NCBI GenBank assembly: GCA_018696395.1
Contig: JABHQR010000018.1
Location: 1 to 49,418, forward strand
Source: an archaeon
GTDB taxonomy: Archaea > Nanobdellota > Nanobdellia > Woesearchaeales > GW2011-AR9
Length of the DNA: 49,418 nucleotides
Reading direction: 5' to 3'
The notes beneath the pieces were generated by a model, which made no database searches, was not told the origin of the DNA, and worked only from the letters and a program-made list of their open reading frames with translations. Below, piece by piece: positions 1 through 7,889 of the stretch. The translations under genes were made by a program, and so were the position numbers. Positions within the stretch are counted from its first letter, which is position 1. Each line of letters begins with the position of its first letter.

Positions 1-141
1 AAAAGTAGGTTTAGAGGATTAAGAAGTAAAATACCTTATATGAAAAAAAGAGAATTTGGATGGAAAGTAATAACTTATAACTTAGAAAAGTTAGCTAAAG
101 TTATTCGGTGGATCATAGCTAATCTCTTTTGGGACAGCGCC
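1..141 (+). mobile_element. Insertion-sequence end, left copy (inverted terminal 141 bp)
   Basis: These 141 bases are, base for base, the reverse complement of the last 141 bases of the window. They encode the C-terminal part of a transposase and end in GGGACAGCGCC; read inward from the IS end this is GGCGCTGTCCCAAAAGAG, of the GG..CTGTCCC type seen at many IS termini. Only one IS end is visible; the rest of the element lies outside the window. The insertion boundary is inferred from where the two copies stop matching. Confidence 0.8.
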
Positions 142-162
142 ATTTTTTCGGAACTTTTATAA
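1..162 (+). pseudogene. Transposase C-terminal fragment (cut by the window edge)
   Basis: Frame 1 is open from the first base and gives about 53 residues containing RGLRSKIPYMKKREFGWKVI and IRWIIANLFWDSA, which resembles the C-terminal region of DDE transposases. The family cannot be named safely. The IS-encoded part (47 codons) has no stop codon; the frame runs six codons into flanking DNA before a TAA. It is listed as partial because the window begins inside it; whether the full copy is intact cannot be seen. Confidence 0.65.
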
Positions 163-249
163 ACCTCAATAATTTCATTTTAAACTAAGTATCAAGTGTT
201 TATTAAAATTGCAGTGAACCAAAAAAAGAGATAAAATAGGGGATTTAAG

Positions 250-555
250 ATGTTAAGAAAATTACTTTCAAAAGTTATTAAAATTAAAAAAACTAGAGCA
301 AAGAAAGGACAAGCAAACATTGATAATGATGGAAATGTTTATGATAATCGTTTTGTTAAATTTTACCATTTAAATAAAAAAAGATTGAATAAAGAAAGAA
401 GGGGCAGTTACAAAAGTAAATCAAAAGGTGGTATCTGTGTACGATGTAATAGAAAAGCAGTAAAGGATATTGTTTTCTGTAAATACCATCAAGCTAGGCA
501 AAAAGAGTATAATGCTAAAGCAAGAGCAAAGACTAAGAAAGGAAAGAAAAAATAA
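250..555 (+). CDS. Small basic zinc-finger-like protein, unknown function
   Basis: This is a 101-residue, strongly basic protein. The C-terminal half carries C63-x2-C66-x10-C77-x2-H80, a plausible single zinc-binding site, flanked by Lys/Arg-rich tails at both ends (the last 15 residues are mostly K, A, R). The composition suggests a nucleic-acid-binding role, but no family is recognised. The ATG follows an AGGGGA stretch by about six bases. It is the first gene inside the left IS end, 88 bp past the transposase stop. The coding call is supported by length, the Cys/His spacing and the upstream purine-rich site. Confidence 0.6.
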   Translation: MLRKLLSKVIKIKKTRAKKGQANIDNDGNVYDNRFVKFYHLNKKRLNKERRGSYKSKSKGGICVRCNRKAVKDIVFCKYHQARQKEYNAKARAKTKKGKKK

Positions 556-671
556 TTGCTAATTGAATATTTTTCTTTTACTTTGATCATTTTTTATTAT
601 AATAACCATATTTTCTTTTATATTTTGTAACATATAAATTTATTTAAATTTCAACCAAATTCTTCTTTTTT

Positions 672-1469
672 ATGGCAAACCTTCTAAACAGATATAAAAA
701 TCAAATTACTCAAGATGAAAAACTTCAAGAAAGAGCAGAGAAATTAGTTAAACTTCATAACAAATTATTACCCTTTCAAGGAGAACTGTTTGCTTATATT
801 GCAACATCACAAGCACCTTATAATCCAAGAAGATCAAGAGACAATGGGCCAAGTTCTTATGTTTCCACAGGAATGTTAAGTGACTTAGAATATCATAAAG
901 GAGAATTATTCATTCAAGGTAGGCCATATTCTTGGACAAATTTAAGTGAATTTAATGGACCATTTACTACAATTTCAAAACAAGATCAAAAAGAAGGGAT
1001 TCATTTTACTAATGATTATACAATTTTAGAACCGGAAAATAAAGAAGATGGGATAGTTCTATGGAATGGAAGTAATTTTCTTGGTTTGGAGATAGAAAAA
1101 GTGAATCATATTTACGCTTTAATGATAGGAGATCAAGCTGTCTCTAAGTTGTTAGGCATTCAATTGCCAGAAAGGAATGATATTGAAACATTATACTCTA
1201 AAATTTTAGAACAGGAACAATTACCAAAAGAAGAAATTTTGAGATTATGGGAAAGAAAGATTAATCTTGAAGAACATACAAAAAGGATTCTTTTAAAAAT
1301 ATACCAAGTCAATGAACCATTCATTAAATTACAAAAAAGAATTAATGAAATCCCATATAATTTCTTTGAAAATATTATCCACGACATTTATGGAGTAGAT
1401 AGATTTGAAGACATATTCGATATAGATGAAATGGACAAAGATTTGGATAGATCTTTGGGAGAAAAATAA
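672..1469 (+). CDS. Hypothetical protein, 265 aa
   Basis: Not recognised. The N-terminal 35 residues are charged and helical (coiled-coil-like, ERAEKLVKLHNKLL). The middle (about residues 45-130) is richer in aromatics and Gly/Pro and looks globular, and residues 165-230 are again helical and charged. The protein ends in an acidic tail (FEDIFDIDEMDKDLD). There is no signal peptide or membrane segment, so it is probably cytoplasmic. An AT-rich stretch with TATA-like sequence (aaatttatttaaatt) lies about 30 bp ahead, consistent with a leaderless start. It converges on the AMP phosphorylase gene with a 7-bp gap. Confidence 0.6.
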   Translation: MANLLNRYKNQITQDEKLQERAEKLVKLHNKLLPFQGELFAYIATSQAPYNPRRSRDNGPSSYVSTGMLSDLEYHKGELFIQGRPYSWTNLSEFNGPFTTISKQDQKEGIHFTNDYTILEPENKEDGIVLWNGSNFLGLEIEKVNHIYALMIGDQAVSKLLGIQLPERNDIETLYSKILEQEQLPKEEILRLWERKINLEEHTKRILLKIYQVNEPFIKLQKRINEIPYNFFENIIHDIYGVDRFEDIFDIDEMDKDLDRSLGEK

Positions 1470-1476
1470 AGAAAAT

Positions 1477-2955
1477 TTACTTCACTAAATAAGGATTATT
1501 TTTCTTCATTTCTTCTATTGCAAATTTAAGTTTAGCTTTACTTACAGCATAAAGAGTAAATAACTTTTCTCCAGCTTTCACTGTATCACCAACTTTTTTG
1601 TATAAGTACATCCCAGAACCTTTGTCAACTGGAGCGCCAGCATAATGAGACAATTTAGAGATTAGGGCATTATTTATCTTTTTTACTTTTCCAGATCTCT
1701 TGGAACATAAATGATGTTTAAATTTACCTAATTTAGGTTTTTCAATTTTACCTTGAGCGTTAATGATCTTATTCATTTGTTTCAATGCCCTACCATCATC
1801 TAAAACTTCTTTAGCCATTTGATACCCTTTGCCTTTCTTAGCTTCACCAATCATTTCTAATAATGTTCCTGATATAAACAAAGATTTCTTTCTCAAATCA
1901 GAAGGGGCGCCACAATCATTACTAAGAACTTTCATTACATCTTCAGATTCAAGTAATGGGCCAATACCATTACCAATTGGTTGAGAACCATCAGTAACAA
2001 TCACTTTTACTTTCATCCCAAGAGATTTGCCTAAACTAACAAATTTTTTCTTTAACTGTTCTGCTTGTGATCTAGTTTTAGCTTTAGTAGTTTTTCCCAT
2101 GGGAATATCTATCAAGACATAATTTGAAGATACTGAATATTTTTTTGCCATGACTGAAGCTAATAATTGTCCTTCTGCATCGATTGATAAAGGATGTTCA
2201 ATTTTTATAATTTTATCATCAGCAGGTGCAAGATTCATTGAACCACCATGAGCCATACAACCACCAACTTTGTTAACAACTTTAATTATCTCTTTCTGAG
2301 TAAGTTCAACCTTTGAAAGACATTCCATTGTATCTGCAGTACCTGCTGGACTAGTAATTGCTCGGGAGCTTGTTTTTGGCATGGTATAACCTAAAGCAGT
2401 AATTATTGGAATTACAATCATTGTTGTTCTATTGTTTGGTACTCCGCCGATGCAATGTTTATCAAGTGTTAAACCTTTAAATTTTATTCTGTCACCAGTA
2501 TTAACTACTGCTTTTGTTAAATCTACAACTTCTTTATTGGAAAGACCATTAGTATAACATCCTGCTACAAAATAAGTTTTTTCAATGTCAGTTAAACGAT
2601 CATGAGCAATGTCATCCATAATCAAAAAAAAGTTTTGATAAGATAATTTTTTACCAGTAAGTTTTTCTCTGATATGTTTCACTGATTCTGGTTTTCCTAC
2701 AAAACTAACTTCAACAGTAGAATTTCTTTTAAGATTAAGTTTTTTCAAAGCTTCTTCAAATAAACCAATCTGTGAATTGTTTACTACATGAGTATTTTCA
2801 GAAATGTCAAGAATAGCAATCATTTCTTTTTTACCAGATTTAATTTTAATTCTATCACCATGACATAAATCTAACAACTTAGCGGTTCTTTCATTGAGTA
2901 TAGCTATTAATATACCACCAGTAGAAATGTCCATATCTTTAACTTTAAATTTCAT
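1477..2955 (-). CDS. deoA: AMP phosphorylase (archaeal thymidine-phosphorylase family)
   Basis: The protein phosphorolyses nucleoside 5'-monophosphates (AMP, CMP, UMP) to a base and ribose-1,5-bisphosphate. In archaea this feeds an R15P isomerase and, where present, type III RuBisCO. The N-terminal domain beginning MKFKVKDMDISTGG, the glycosyltransferase-like core with DKHCIGGVPNNRTTM and SSRAITSPAGTADTME, and the length of about 492 residues (family about 500) all fit AMP phosphorylase rather than bacterial DeoA, which lacks the N-terminal extension. The start at 2955 is preferred over the ATG nine bases upstream because GGTGG sits five bases before it on the minus strand. Neither an R15P isomerase nor RuBisCO is in this window, so the pathway branch here is unknown. 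It appears to be monocistronic. Confidence 0.9.
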   Translation of the reverse strand: MKFKVKDMDISTGGILIAILNERTAKLLDLCHGDRIKIKSGKKEMIAILDISENTHVVNNSQIGLFEEALKKLNLKRNSTVEVSFVGKPESVKHIREKLTGKKLSYQNFFLIMDDIAHDRLTDIEKTYFVAGCYTNGLSNKEVVDLTKAVVNTGDRIKFKGLTLDKHCIGGVPNNRTTMIVIPIITALGYTMPKTSSRAITSPAGTADTMECLSKVELTQKEIIKVVNKVGGCMAHGGSMNLAPADDKIIKIEHPLSIDAEGQLLASVMAKKYSVSSNYVLIDIPMGKTTKAKTRSQAEQLKKKFVSLGKSLGMKVKVIVTDGSQPIGNGIGPLLESEDVMKVLSNDCGAPSDLRKKSLFISGTLLEMIGEAKKGKGYQMAKEVLDDGRALKQMNKIINAQGKIEKPKLGKFKHHLCSKRSGKVKKINNALISKLSHYAGAPVDKGSGMYLYKKVGDTVKAGEKLFTLYAVSKAKLKFAIEEMKKNNPYLVK

Positions 2956-3072
2956 AACATCCACCTTTTTTTGATTTTTGAGATATAATAATGAATTATT
3001 TTATTGATTATAACAATGAATTAATTATATCAAGAAAGATTTTTTAGTATATATAAGTAACGTATCAATAAA

Positions 3073-4236
3073 TTAATCTTTACCATCACAATCCTTAGTT
3101 AAACAATCTCCAGGGTTTAATGATTTGCAAACTTTACATTGGTCTGCTACAAATGCACCCAACTTTTTTCTCCCAGAATCTAATTCTTTATTTGGAGTCT
3201 TAATTTTTATTGTACTTGCCCCAGTGCCACCCATGTTTTCGATCCTAACACCTTCACTTAATTCCACTCCTTCACCCAGCACTGAATCTTTAACAGCGCA
3301 TCGATTTCCTAGATTAGAACCTTCTCCAACAATAGAATTTTCAATACCACAACCTGACCCAATAATACAATCATTAGCTATAGCAGTATAACCAATAAGC
3401 ATACTATTTTCTCCAATAACACAATTATTCCCAATAACTATGTTACCTTTCAAAAGAGTCCCACTTTTAACAACAGAATTTTCCCCAATATCAACGCTAC
3501 CTTCAATGATAACCCCTTCTTCAACTTTACCTTTTATCGAACTTGAAGAGTCATCATCTTCTAAAACCGCTTCAGTTGCTTCCAAAATTTGCCAAGGGTA
3601 TCCCACTGGAATCCAATAACCTTGAACTTCTTGATAATGCATTTTACCTTGAAATGCTAAATATTTGATAGCATCAGTAATTTCATATTCGCCCCGCTCA
3701 GAACGTTTGATATTTCTTAATACCTCAAAAATTTCAGGATTGAAACAGTACATCCCAACATTAACTAGGTTAGAAATTGGTTCTTTAGGTTTCTCAACTA
3801 AATCAACCACTTTACCTTCTTTTACAACTGCAACACCAAATGCAGAAACATTATTTTTCTGTTTCAACAAGATACAGTTCTCAAATTTAGTAACATTGAT
3901 CATGTCTTTTCTTGAAAACAAATCATCCCCATTAATTACTAAGAATTTATTTTTAATTTCATTTTCTACAACTGCAACCGCATGACCAGTACCTAACTGT
4001 TCTTCTTGGACAACATATTTAATTTTAATGTTATGGTATTGGTCACCAATTCTTTCAATGATCATATCTTTCTTATATCCAACAACAATAATCACTTCAT
4101 CGATTATACCCAACATTTGGTCCAAGTTATGTTCTAAAACTGGTTTGTTAGCTACTTCAACTAAAGGTTTTGGTTTTTCTTCAGAGAAGGGATATATTCT
4201 TGAACCTTTTCCCGCTGCTAATATTACTGCTTGCAT
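3073..4236 (-). CDS. Sugar-1-phosphate nucleotidyltransferase with left-handed beta-helix (GlmU-like)
   Basis: It probably transfers a nucleotidyl group to a sugar-1-phosphate (UDP-GlcNAc, UDP-Glc or dTDP-Glc type). Residues 1-225 form the Rossmann-like nucleotidyltransferase with LAAGKGSRIYPFSEEKPKPL at 6-25. Residues about 235-340 are hexapeptide repeats (VIIEGSVDIGENSVV, NIVIGNNCVIGENSMLIG), the left-handed beta-helix of bifunctional GlmU-like archaeal enzymes. The last 21 residues hold C367-x2-C370-x7-C378-x4-C383, a possible zinc-binding tail not typical of the family. It lies downstream of the HAD and YvcK-like genes on the same strand (30-bp gap). Whether the beta-helix is an active acetyltransferase cannot be decided by eye. 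Confidence 0.85.
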   Translation of the reverse strand: MQAVILAAGKGSRIYPFSEEKPKPLVEVANKPVLEHNLDQMLGIIDEVIIVVGYKKDMIIERIGDQYHNIKIKYVVQEEQLGTGHAVAVVENEIKNKFLVINGDDLFSRKDMINVTKFENCILLKQKNNVSAFGVAVVKEGKVVDLVEKPKEPISNLVNVGMYCFNPEIFEVLRNIKRSERGEYEITDAIKYLAFQGKMHYQEVQGYWIPVGYPWQILEATEAVLEDDDSSSSIKGKVEEGVIIEGSVDIGENSVVKSGTLLKGNIVIGNNCVIGENSMLIGYTAIANDCIIGSGCGIENSIVGEGSNLGNRCAVKDSVLGEGVELSEGVRIENMGGTGASTIKIKTPNKELDSGRKKLGAFVADQCKVCKSLNPGDCLTKDCDGKD

Positions 4237-4266
4237 TTTTTTATCTGTTTATTTTTAATTTTATAA

Positions 4267-5001
4267 CTAGCCCTTTTTTGATAGATTTTGTGAATTATTA
4301 ACAATATCCTTAATTTCTGATAATTTTTCAACTGAATAATCTGAATTAATAAATTCTTTTGGAATTAACTTACCCCTTCCAAATCTTGCATGAACAGTTT
4401 TCATACCTAAATTCTTAGCTGGCAAGAGGTCAGTATTAAATTTATCGCCACACACTAATATATTTCCTGGTTTGTAATTAAATTCTTTCATTATTTTTTT
4501 ATAATGATCAGTTTTATCATATTCATTAGTAATAATTATTTTCTTAAAACAACCAGGATTAGATTTAAGGTGAGATATTTTCTGTAATTGAGTCTCAGAA
4601 TTACCTTTAGTTACAATAACTAAATCATGATTATCTTTAAGTGATTCAATTAAACTTTTTGCACCTTCAATTTCTTTAAACTTAATGTTTTTTGGAGGTG
4701 AAGAATAATAAATTTTTTTACATTTATCCAACAAATAATTGGCCCCTTTATTTGAAAGATGATTTTTAAGATTTAACTTTGCGAGATAATAATTTAATGC
4801 AGTAGATCCATCTGAAGAGTTCATACACAAATCTAAAAGTTCTTGATTGTGAACATTAATATTTTTTGAAAATTCATTTTGAAAATCATTATGAATTAAA
4901 CCAGAATCATTAATTTCATCAAGACAAGCTTTGATTTTATGAGGAATCAACGTAGAACTTGTATCAATTAAAGTATCATCTAAATCAAATATAACTAACA
5001 T
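4267..5001 (-). CDS. HAD-superfamily phosphatase
   Basis: A cytoplasmic haloacid-dehalogenase hydrolase that probably dephosphorylates a small metabolite. Motif I is FDLDDT (nucleophile D6, acid D8), motif II is VIVTKGN (T131), the motif III lysine is probably K177, and motif IV is CGDKFNTD (D186, D191). An alpha-helical cap lies between residues 15 and 105. The length (244) is normal. The start overlaps the end of the YvcK-like gene by 7 bp, so the two are probably translationally coupled, with the nucleotidyltransferase 30 bp further on. The context suggests a phosphosugar or nucleotide-sugar precursor, but this is inferred from neighbours only. Confidence 0.8.
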   Translation of the reverse strand: MLVIFDLDDTLIDTSSTLIPHKIKACLDEINDSGLIHNDFQNEFSKNINVHNQELLDLCMNSSDGSTALNYYLAKLNLKNHLSNKGANYLLDKCKKIYYSSPPKNIKFKEIEGAKSLIESLKDNHDLVIVTKGNSETQLQKISHLKSNPGCFKKIIITNEYDKTDHYKKIMKEFNYKPGNILVCGDKFNTDLLPAKNLGMKTVHARFGRGKLIPKEFINSDYSVEKLSEIKDIVNNSQNLSKKG

Positions 5002-5924
5002 AATCTAACCAACTCCCTTGCAAGTTTCTTCCCATCATGCCTAATCAATCCTTTAATTGAAGTTAAATTTGCTAAAATTGCTCTTTCGTCTTGAGCCAAA
5101 TCAAATACTACTGGATATTGCCCTTCTTTACGATAATGTTCCAAAGAATTACGGTTAATATTTGCTTCATTACAAATAACATAATCTACTTTTTTTTGGA
5201 CATAATTTTCAATTTCAGATAAGAACTTAGAAGCTATAAAGCCATCAGTTTCACCTTTTTTTGTCATTAAATTACAAACATAAACAATTTTAGCTTTTGT
5301 TTCAAGTAAAGTTTCAGTTACGCCCTCAACTAATAAATTAGGTATCAGACTAGTATAAAGATCACCAGGGCCAATAACAATTAAATCTGCTTTCAACATG
5401 GCTTCTTTAGCTTCTTCATTTAATGTTGGTTTTGGATCTAAATAAACTTCTGAAATTTGGCCTCTTTCAGTTTCAGGAATATCAATTTTACTTTCACCGT
5501 AAATTATCTGGCCATCAGCCAATTTAGCACAAAGTTGAGCATTTTCTAAAGAAACAGGAATTACTTCACCTTCTAAACCTAAAAGTTTTGACAATTTTTT
5601 AATTCCTTCAGCAATATTACCATAATTTTTTTCTGAAGCAGTAAGAATTAGATTCCCTAAAGAATGATTATTAACTCCACCTTCAAACCTAAACTGGAAT
5701 AAATCCCTTAATATTTCACTTTTTTCATCATCGGAAGATAAAGCAAGTAAACATCTCCTAACATCACCAGGGGGTAAAACACCTAACTCATCTCTTAAAA
5801 TCCCTGTACTGCCCCCAGAATCGAACATGTTAACGATAGAAAATAATTGTAAAGGATATTTTTTCAATCCACGAAGAACAGTGTAAGAACCAGTCCCACC
5901 ACCAATTACCACTACTTTTCTCAT
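4995..5924 (-). CDS. YvcK/GlmR (CofD-like) UDP-sugar-binding family protein
   Basis: In bacteria YvcK/GlmR binds UDP-GlcNAc and controls carbon flow into amino-sugar and envelope synthesis. Signatures seen are GGGTGSYT (residues 8-15), FDSGGSTGILRDELG (34-48), PPGDVRRCLLAL (51-62), a GNL motif, and GPGDLYTSLIPNLLVEG late in the protein. The length of 309 residues matches YvcK. CofD (2-phospholactate transferase) is the related archaeal family, but the GPG-LYTS-IPNLLV block favours YvcK. Bacterial members usually have DDGGSSG where this has FDSGGSTG. It is the first gene of a minus-strand run with the HAD phosphatase and the nucleotidyltransferase, and is divergent from eS19. Confidence 0.85.
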   Translation of the reverse strand: MRKVVVIGGGTGSYTVLRGLKKYPLQLFSIVNMFDSGGSTGILRDELGVLPPGDVRRCLLALSSDDEKSEILRDLFQFRFEGGVNNHSLGNLILTASEKNYGNIAEGIKKLSKLLGLEGEVIPVSLENAQLCAKLADGQIIYGESKIDIPETERGQISEVYLDPKPTLNEEAKEAMLKADLIVIGPGDLYTSLIPNLLVEGVTETLLETKAKIVYVCNLMTKKGETDGFIASKFLSEIENYVQKKVDYVICNEANINRNSLEHYRKEGQYPVVFDLAQDERAILANLTSIKGLIRHDGKKLARELVRLC

Positions 5925-6049
5925 TAAATTAAGTTTGACTAAAGCTAGTTTTTAAGAGTTGTGAAATTGTTATGAAAATGAGTTTAAATCAAATAATCAA
6001 ACAAATTTCAGCTCATTTTTCCTATACTTTACAACCCAAGAGCAAAATA

Positions 6050-6059
6050 TTTATAAATA
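6050..6059 (+). promoter_or_regulatory. TATA box of the eS19 operon
   Basis: TTTATAAATA preceded by A-rich bases (BRE-like) lies with its centre about 27 bases before the ATG at 6081. That is the usual archaeal TATA-to-start distance, so transcription should begin at or next to the ATG, giving a leaderless mRNA. This supports the first ATG (6081) over the second one at 6093. Confidence 0.65.
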
Positions 6060-6080
6060 AACCCTAATCCCAAGCATCAC

Positions 6081-6521
6081 ATGACACATATTATGTTAAT
6101 AAATCCAAATGAACTTATCAAAAGAGCTGCAGTTGAGCTAAAGAAAGGTCAATTAGTTAACCCACCAGAATGGTCAAGATTAGTAAAAACTGGTCACCAT
6201 AAAGAAAGGTTACCTGAAGACAACGATTGGTGGTATATTAGATCTGCAGCAATCTTAAGATCAATAGCTAGATTAGGTCCAGTAGGTACTGAAAAACTTA
6301 GGACAAAATATGGTGGAAAAAAGAATAGGGGTAACAAACCAGAACATGTATACAAAGCATCTGGTTCAGTTATTAGAAAATCTTTACAACAACTAGAAAA
6401 ATCAGGATTAATTGTTCAAACTGAAAAAGGCGTTCATAAAGGAAGAGTTTTAAGCCCAAAAGGTGTATCTTTCTTAGACAAAATTGCAGTATCAATTATG
6501 AAAGAAAATAAGAAAAAATAA
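6081..6521 (+). CDS. rps19e: Ribosomal protein eS19 (S19e)
   Basis: A small-subunit ribosomal protein shared by archaea and eukaryotes and needed for 30S head maturation. Family signatures are present: PPEWSRLVKTGHHKERLPED, WWYIRSAAILRSIARLGPVG, KLRTKYGGKKNRGNKPEHV, a winged-helix stretch around ASGSVIRKSLQQLEKSGLI, and the ending GRVLSPKGVSFLDKIA. The length of 146 residues is normal. It is the first gene of the eS19-eL39-eL31 set, an order found in many archaea, and the TATA box position implies a leaderless start. Confidence 0.96.
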   Translation: MTHIMLINPNELIKRAAVELKKGQLVNPPEWSRLVKTGHHKERLPEDNDWWYIRSAAILRSIARLGPVGTEKLRTKYGGKKNRGNKPEHVYKASGSVIRKSLQQLEKSGLIVQTEKGVHKGRVLSPKGVSFLDKIAVSIMKENKKK

Positions 6522-6544
6522 ATACAGATATTTAAGAGATTAAA

Positions 6545-6718
6545 ATGGCAAGAAACAAACATCCTGCAAAAAAGAAAAGATTAATCAAATTATCTACCCA
6601 AACAAAATGGGCACCATTTTGGACAGTACTAAAAATGTATGGTAAGGGTAAAAAAGTTCATCCATCTAGACACACTGAAGTTAAAAGACATTGGAGAAGA
6701 ACTAATACTAAAGCTTAA
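6545..6718 (+). CDS. rpl39e: Ribosomal protein eL39 (L39e)
   Basis: A 57-residue basic protein beginning MARNKHPAKKKRLIKLSTQT and ending with HWRRTNTKA. The pattern of Lys/Arg with WAPFW is diagnostic of eL39, which lines the ribosomal exit tunnel. Usual length is about 51 residues, so this one is slightly long at both ends. It sits 23 bp after eS19 and 23 bp before eL31 in the same orientation, the expected archaeal order, and is easily missed because of its size. Confidence 0.95.
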   Translation: MARNKHPAKKKRLIKLSTQTKWAPFWTVLKMYGKGKKVHPSRHTEVKRHWRRTNTKA

Positions 6719-6741
6719 TTGCTAAAGAGTTAAACTATAAA

Positions 6742-7134
6742 ATGGCAAAAAAAGATGCTCAATTAGAAAGAACATATAATGTACCTTTAAGGAAAGAATA
6801 TCAAAAGGCACCTAGTTGGAAAAGAACTAAAAAAGCAGTTAGGGCGTTAAAAAATTTCCTTGAGAAGCATATGAAAAGTGATGATGTAAGATTAAGTAAA
6901 CCACTTAACGAAGAAATGTGGAAACATGGAATTAGAAACCCACCACACCATATTAAAGTTAATGTTAAGAAAGATGAAGAAGGAATTGTAAGAGCAGATT
7001 TATTTGGTGAAAAGAAAGCAGAAAAAAAGCCTGTTAAGAAAGAATTAAAAAAGGCAGAACCTGCTAAAGAAATTAAATCAAGTAAAAAAGAAGAAACTAA
7101 AAAAGCAACTCCAAAAGTCGAAAAGAAAGAGTAA
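6742..7134 (+). CDS. rpl31e: Ribosomal protein eL31 (L31e) with Lys-rich C-terminal extension
   Basis: A large-subunit protein near the exit tunnel. The core (residues about 5-90) has the family pattern RTYNVPLRKEYQKAPSWKRT, KKAVRALKNFLEKHMKSDDV, LNEEMWKHGIRNPPHHIKVN. After the core, about 38 residues of alternating Lys, Glu, Ala and Pro form a charged tail absent from typical archaeal eL31 (about 85-95 residues). eIF6 and ribosomal LX, which often follow in archaea, are not downstream here; the next gene is on the opposite strand. T-rich sequence follows the stop and may terminate the operon. Confidence 0.94.
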   Translation: MAKKDAQLERTYNVPLRKEYQKAPSWKRTKKAVRALKNFLEKHMKSDDVRLSKPLNEEMWKHGIRNPPHHIKVNVKKDEEGIVRADLFGEKKAEKKPVKKELKKAEPAKEIKSSKKEETKKATPKVEKKE

Positions 7135-7167
7135 ATCTTTTTTCTATTAATTATTATATTATTTTAA

Positions 7168-7755
7168 TCACCTAATTATTCTTTCCAATTCTCTTCTTAC
7201 AACCCCTTTAGATCTTTTGAAATCAAAGATATACTTCAAAGTGTCCACACAAGATTTATGTGAAATTAACTGACTTAATTCATTTAAAGAATAAAAACCA
7301 CATTTACTTGGAATAGTATATAATGGATGTGGCAAAGGCCTTAAATTAGATTTTGCTATAATTATACCATACCAATCTTTCTTATAATTTTTATCAGGAG
7401 ATATTTTATGTATTAAATTTAACATTTCAGGTTCAATTTCCAACCCTAATTTTTGTTCTAGAACTCTTCTCGCAGCATTAAAGTAACAAGTCCCATTATC
7501 TTCAACCGCCTCAGTTAAATCTTCCCATTTTACAAAACCTCTTGCTGGACCAAAATATCTAGGATATACCGAATCTTTAGGATGATTTTTTATTATGAAA
7601 ATTTTTTGATCAGAATTAATCAAATAAACATCAACATTCCTGGTATATATGTTAAGATCAGATTCATAAAAATCTAAATGTCTTAAAAAAGAATCATTTT
7701 TATCTGAAATTATAACTTCTTCTCGAATTATAGGCGATGTAATAAATTTTGTCAT
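7168..7755 (-). CDS. Nudix-fold protein with degenerate catalytic box
   Basis: Probably a Nudix-fold protein. The order GPARGFVKWEDLTEAVED (about residues 69-86) followed by AARRVLEQKLGLEIEP fits the Nudix box G-x5-E-x7-REUxEExGU, with AARRELEEELGI as the common form. Here the metal-binding Glu pair appears as Gln-Lys and the RE glutamate is Val, so pyrophosphohydrolase activity is doubtful. The N-terminal VDVYLINSDQKIFIIKNHP strand and C-terminal helix fit the fold. A binding or regulatory role, or a divergent hydrolase, are both possible. A TATA box at 7779-7786 places transcription at the ATG (leaderless). Length 195. Confidence 0.6.
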   Translation of the reverse strand: MTKFITSPIIREEVIISDKNDSFLRHLDFYESDLNIYTRNVDVYLINSDQKIFIIKNHPKDSVYPRYFGPARGFVKWEDLTEAVEDNGTCYFNAARRVLEQKLGLEIEPEMLNLIHKISPDKNYKKDWYGIIIAKSNLRPLPHPLYTIPSKCGFYSLNELSQLISHKSCVDTLKYIFDFKRSKGVVRRELERIIR

Positions 7756-7778
7756 AAGAATAACTTGTAAAGGATTAG

Positions 7779-7786
7779 TATAAAAG
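7779..7786 (-). promoter_or_regulatory. TATA box of the Nudix-fold gene
   Basis: On the minus strand CTTTTATA lies about 27 bases before the ATG at 7755, the standard archaeal distance for a leaderless transcript. Confidence 0.5.
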
Positions 7787-7889
7787 TTTTTATTTGATTG
7801 AGTTACTGTTTAGGTTATTTAACTTCGCAACTATGCAAGATACATTTAGCACAGTTTAAGGTTTTTCTTTGAATAAAGACCATTAACAA

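Noticed and set aside
4995-5924. CofD (2-phospholactate transferase, F420 synthesis)
   Set aside because: The GPG-LYTS-IPNLLV block and the neighbours favour YvcK/GlmR; no other F420 gene is in the window.
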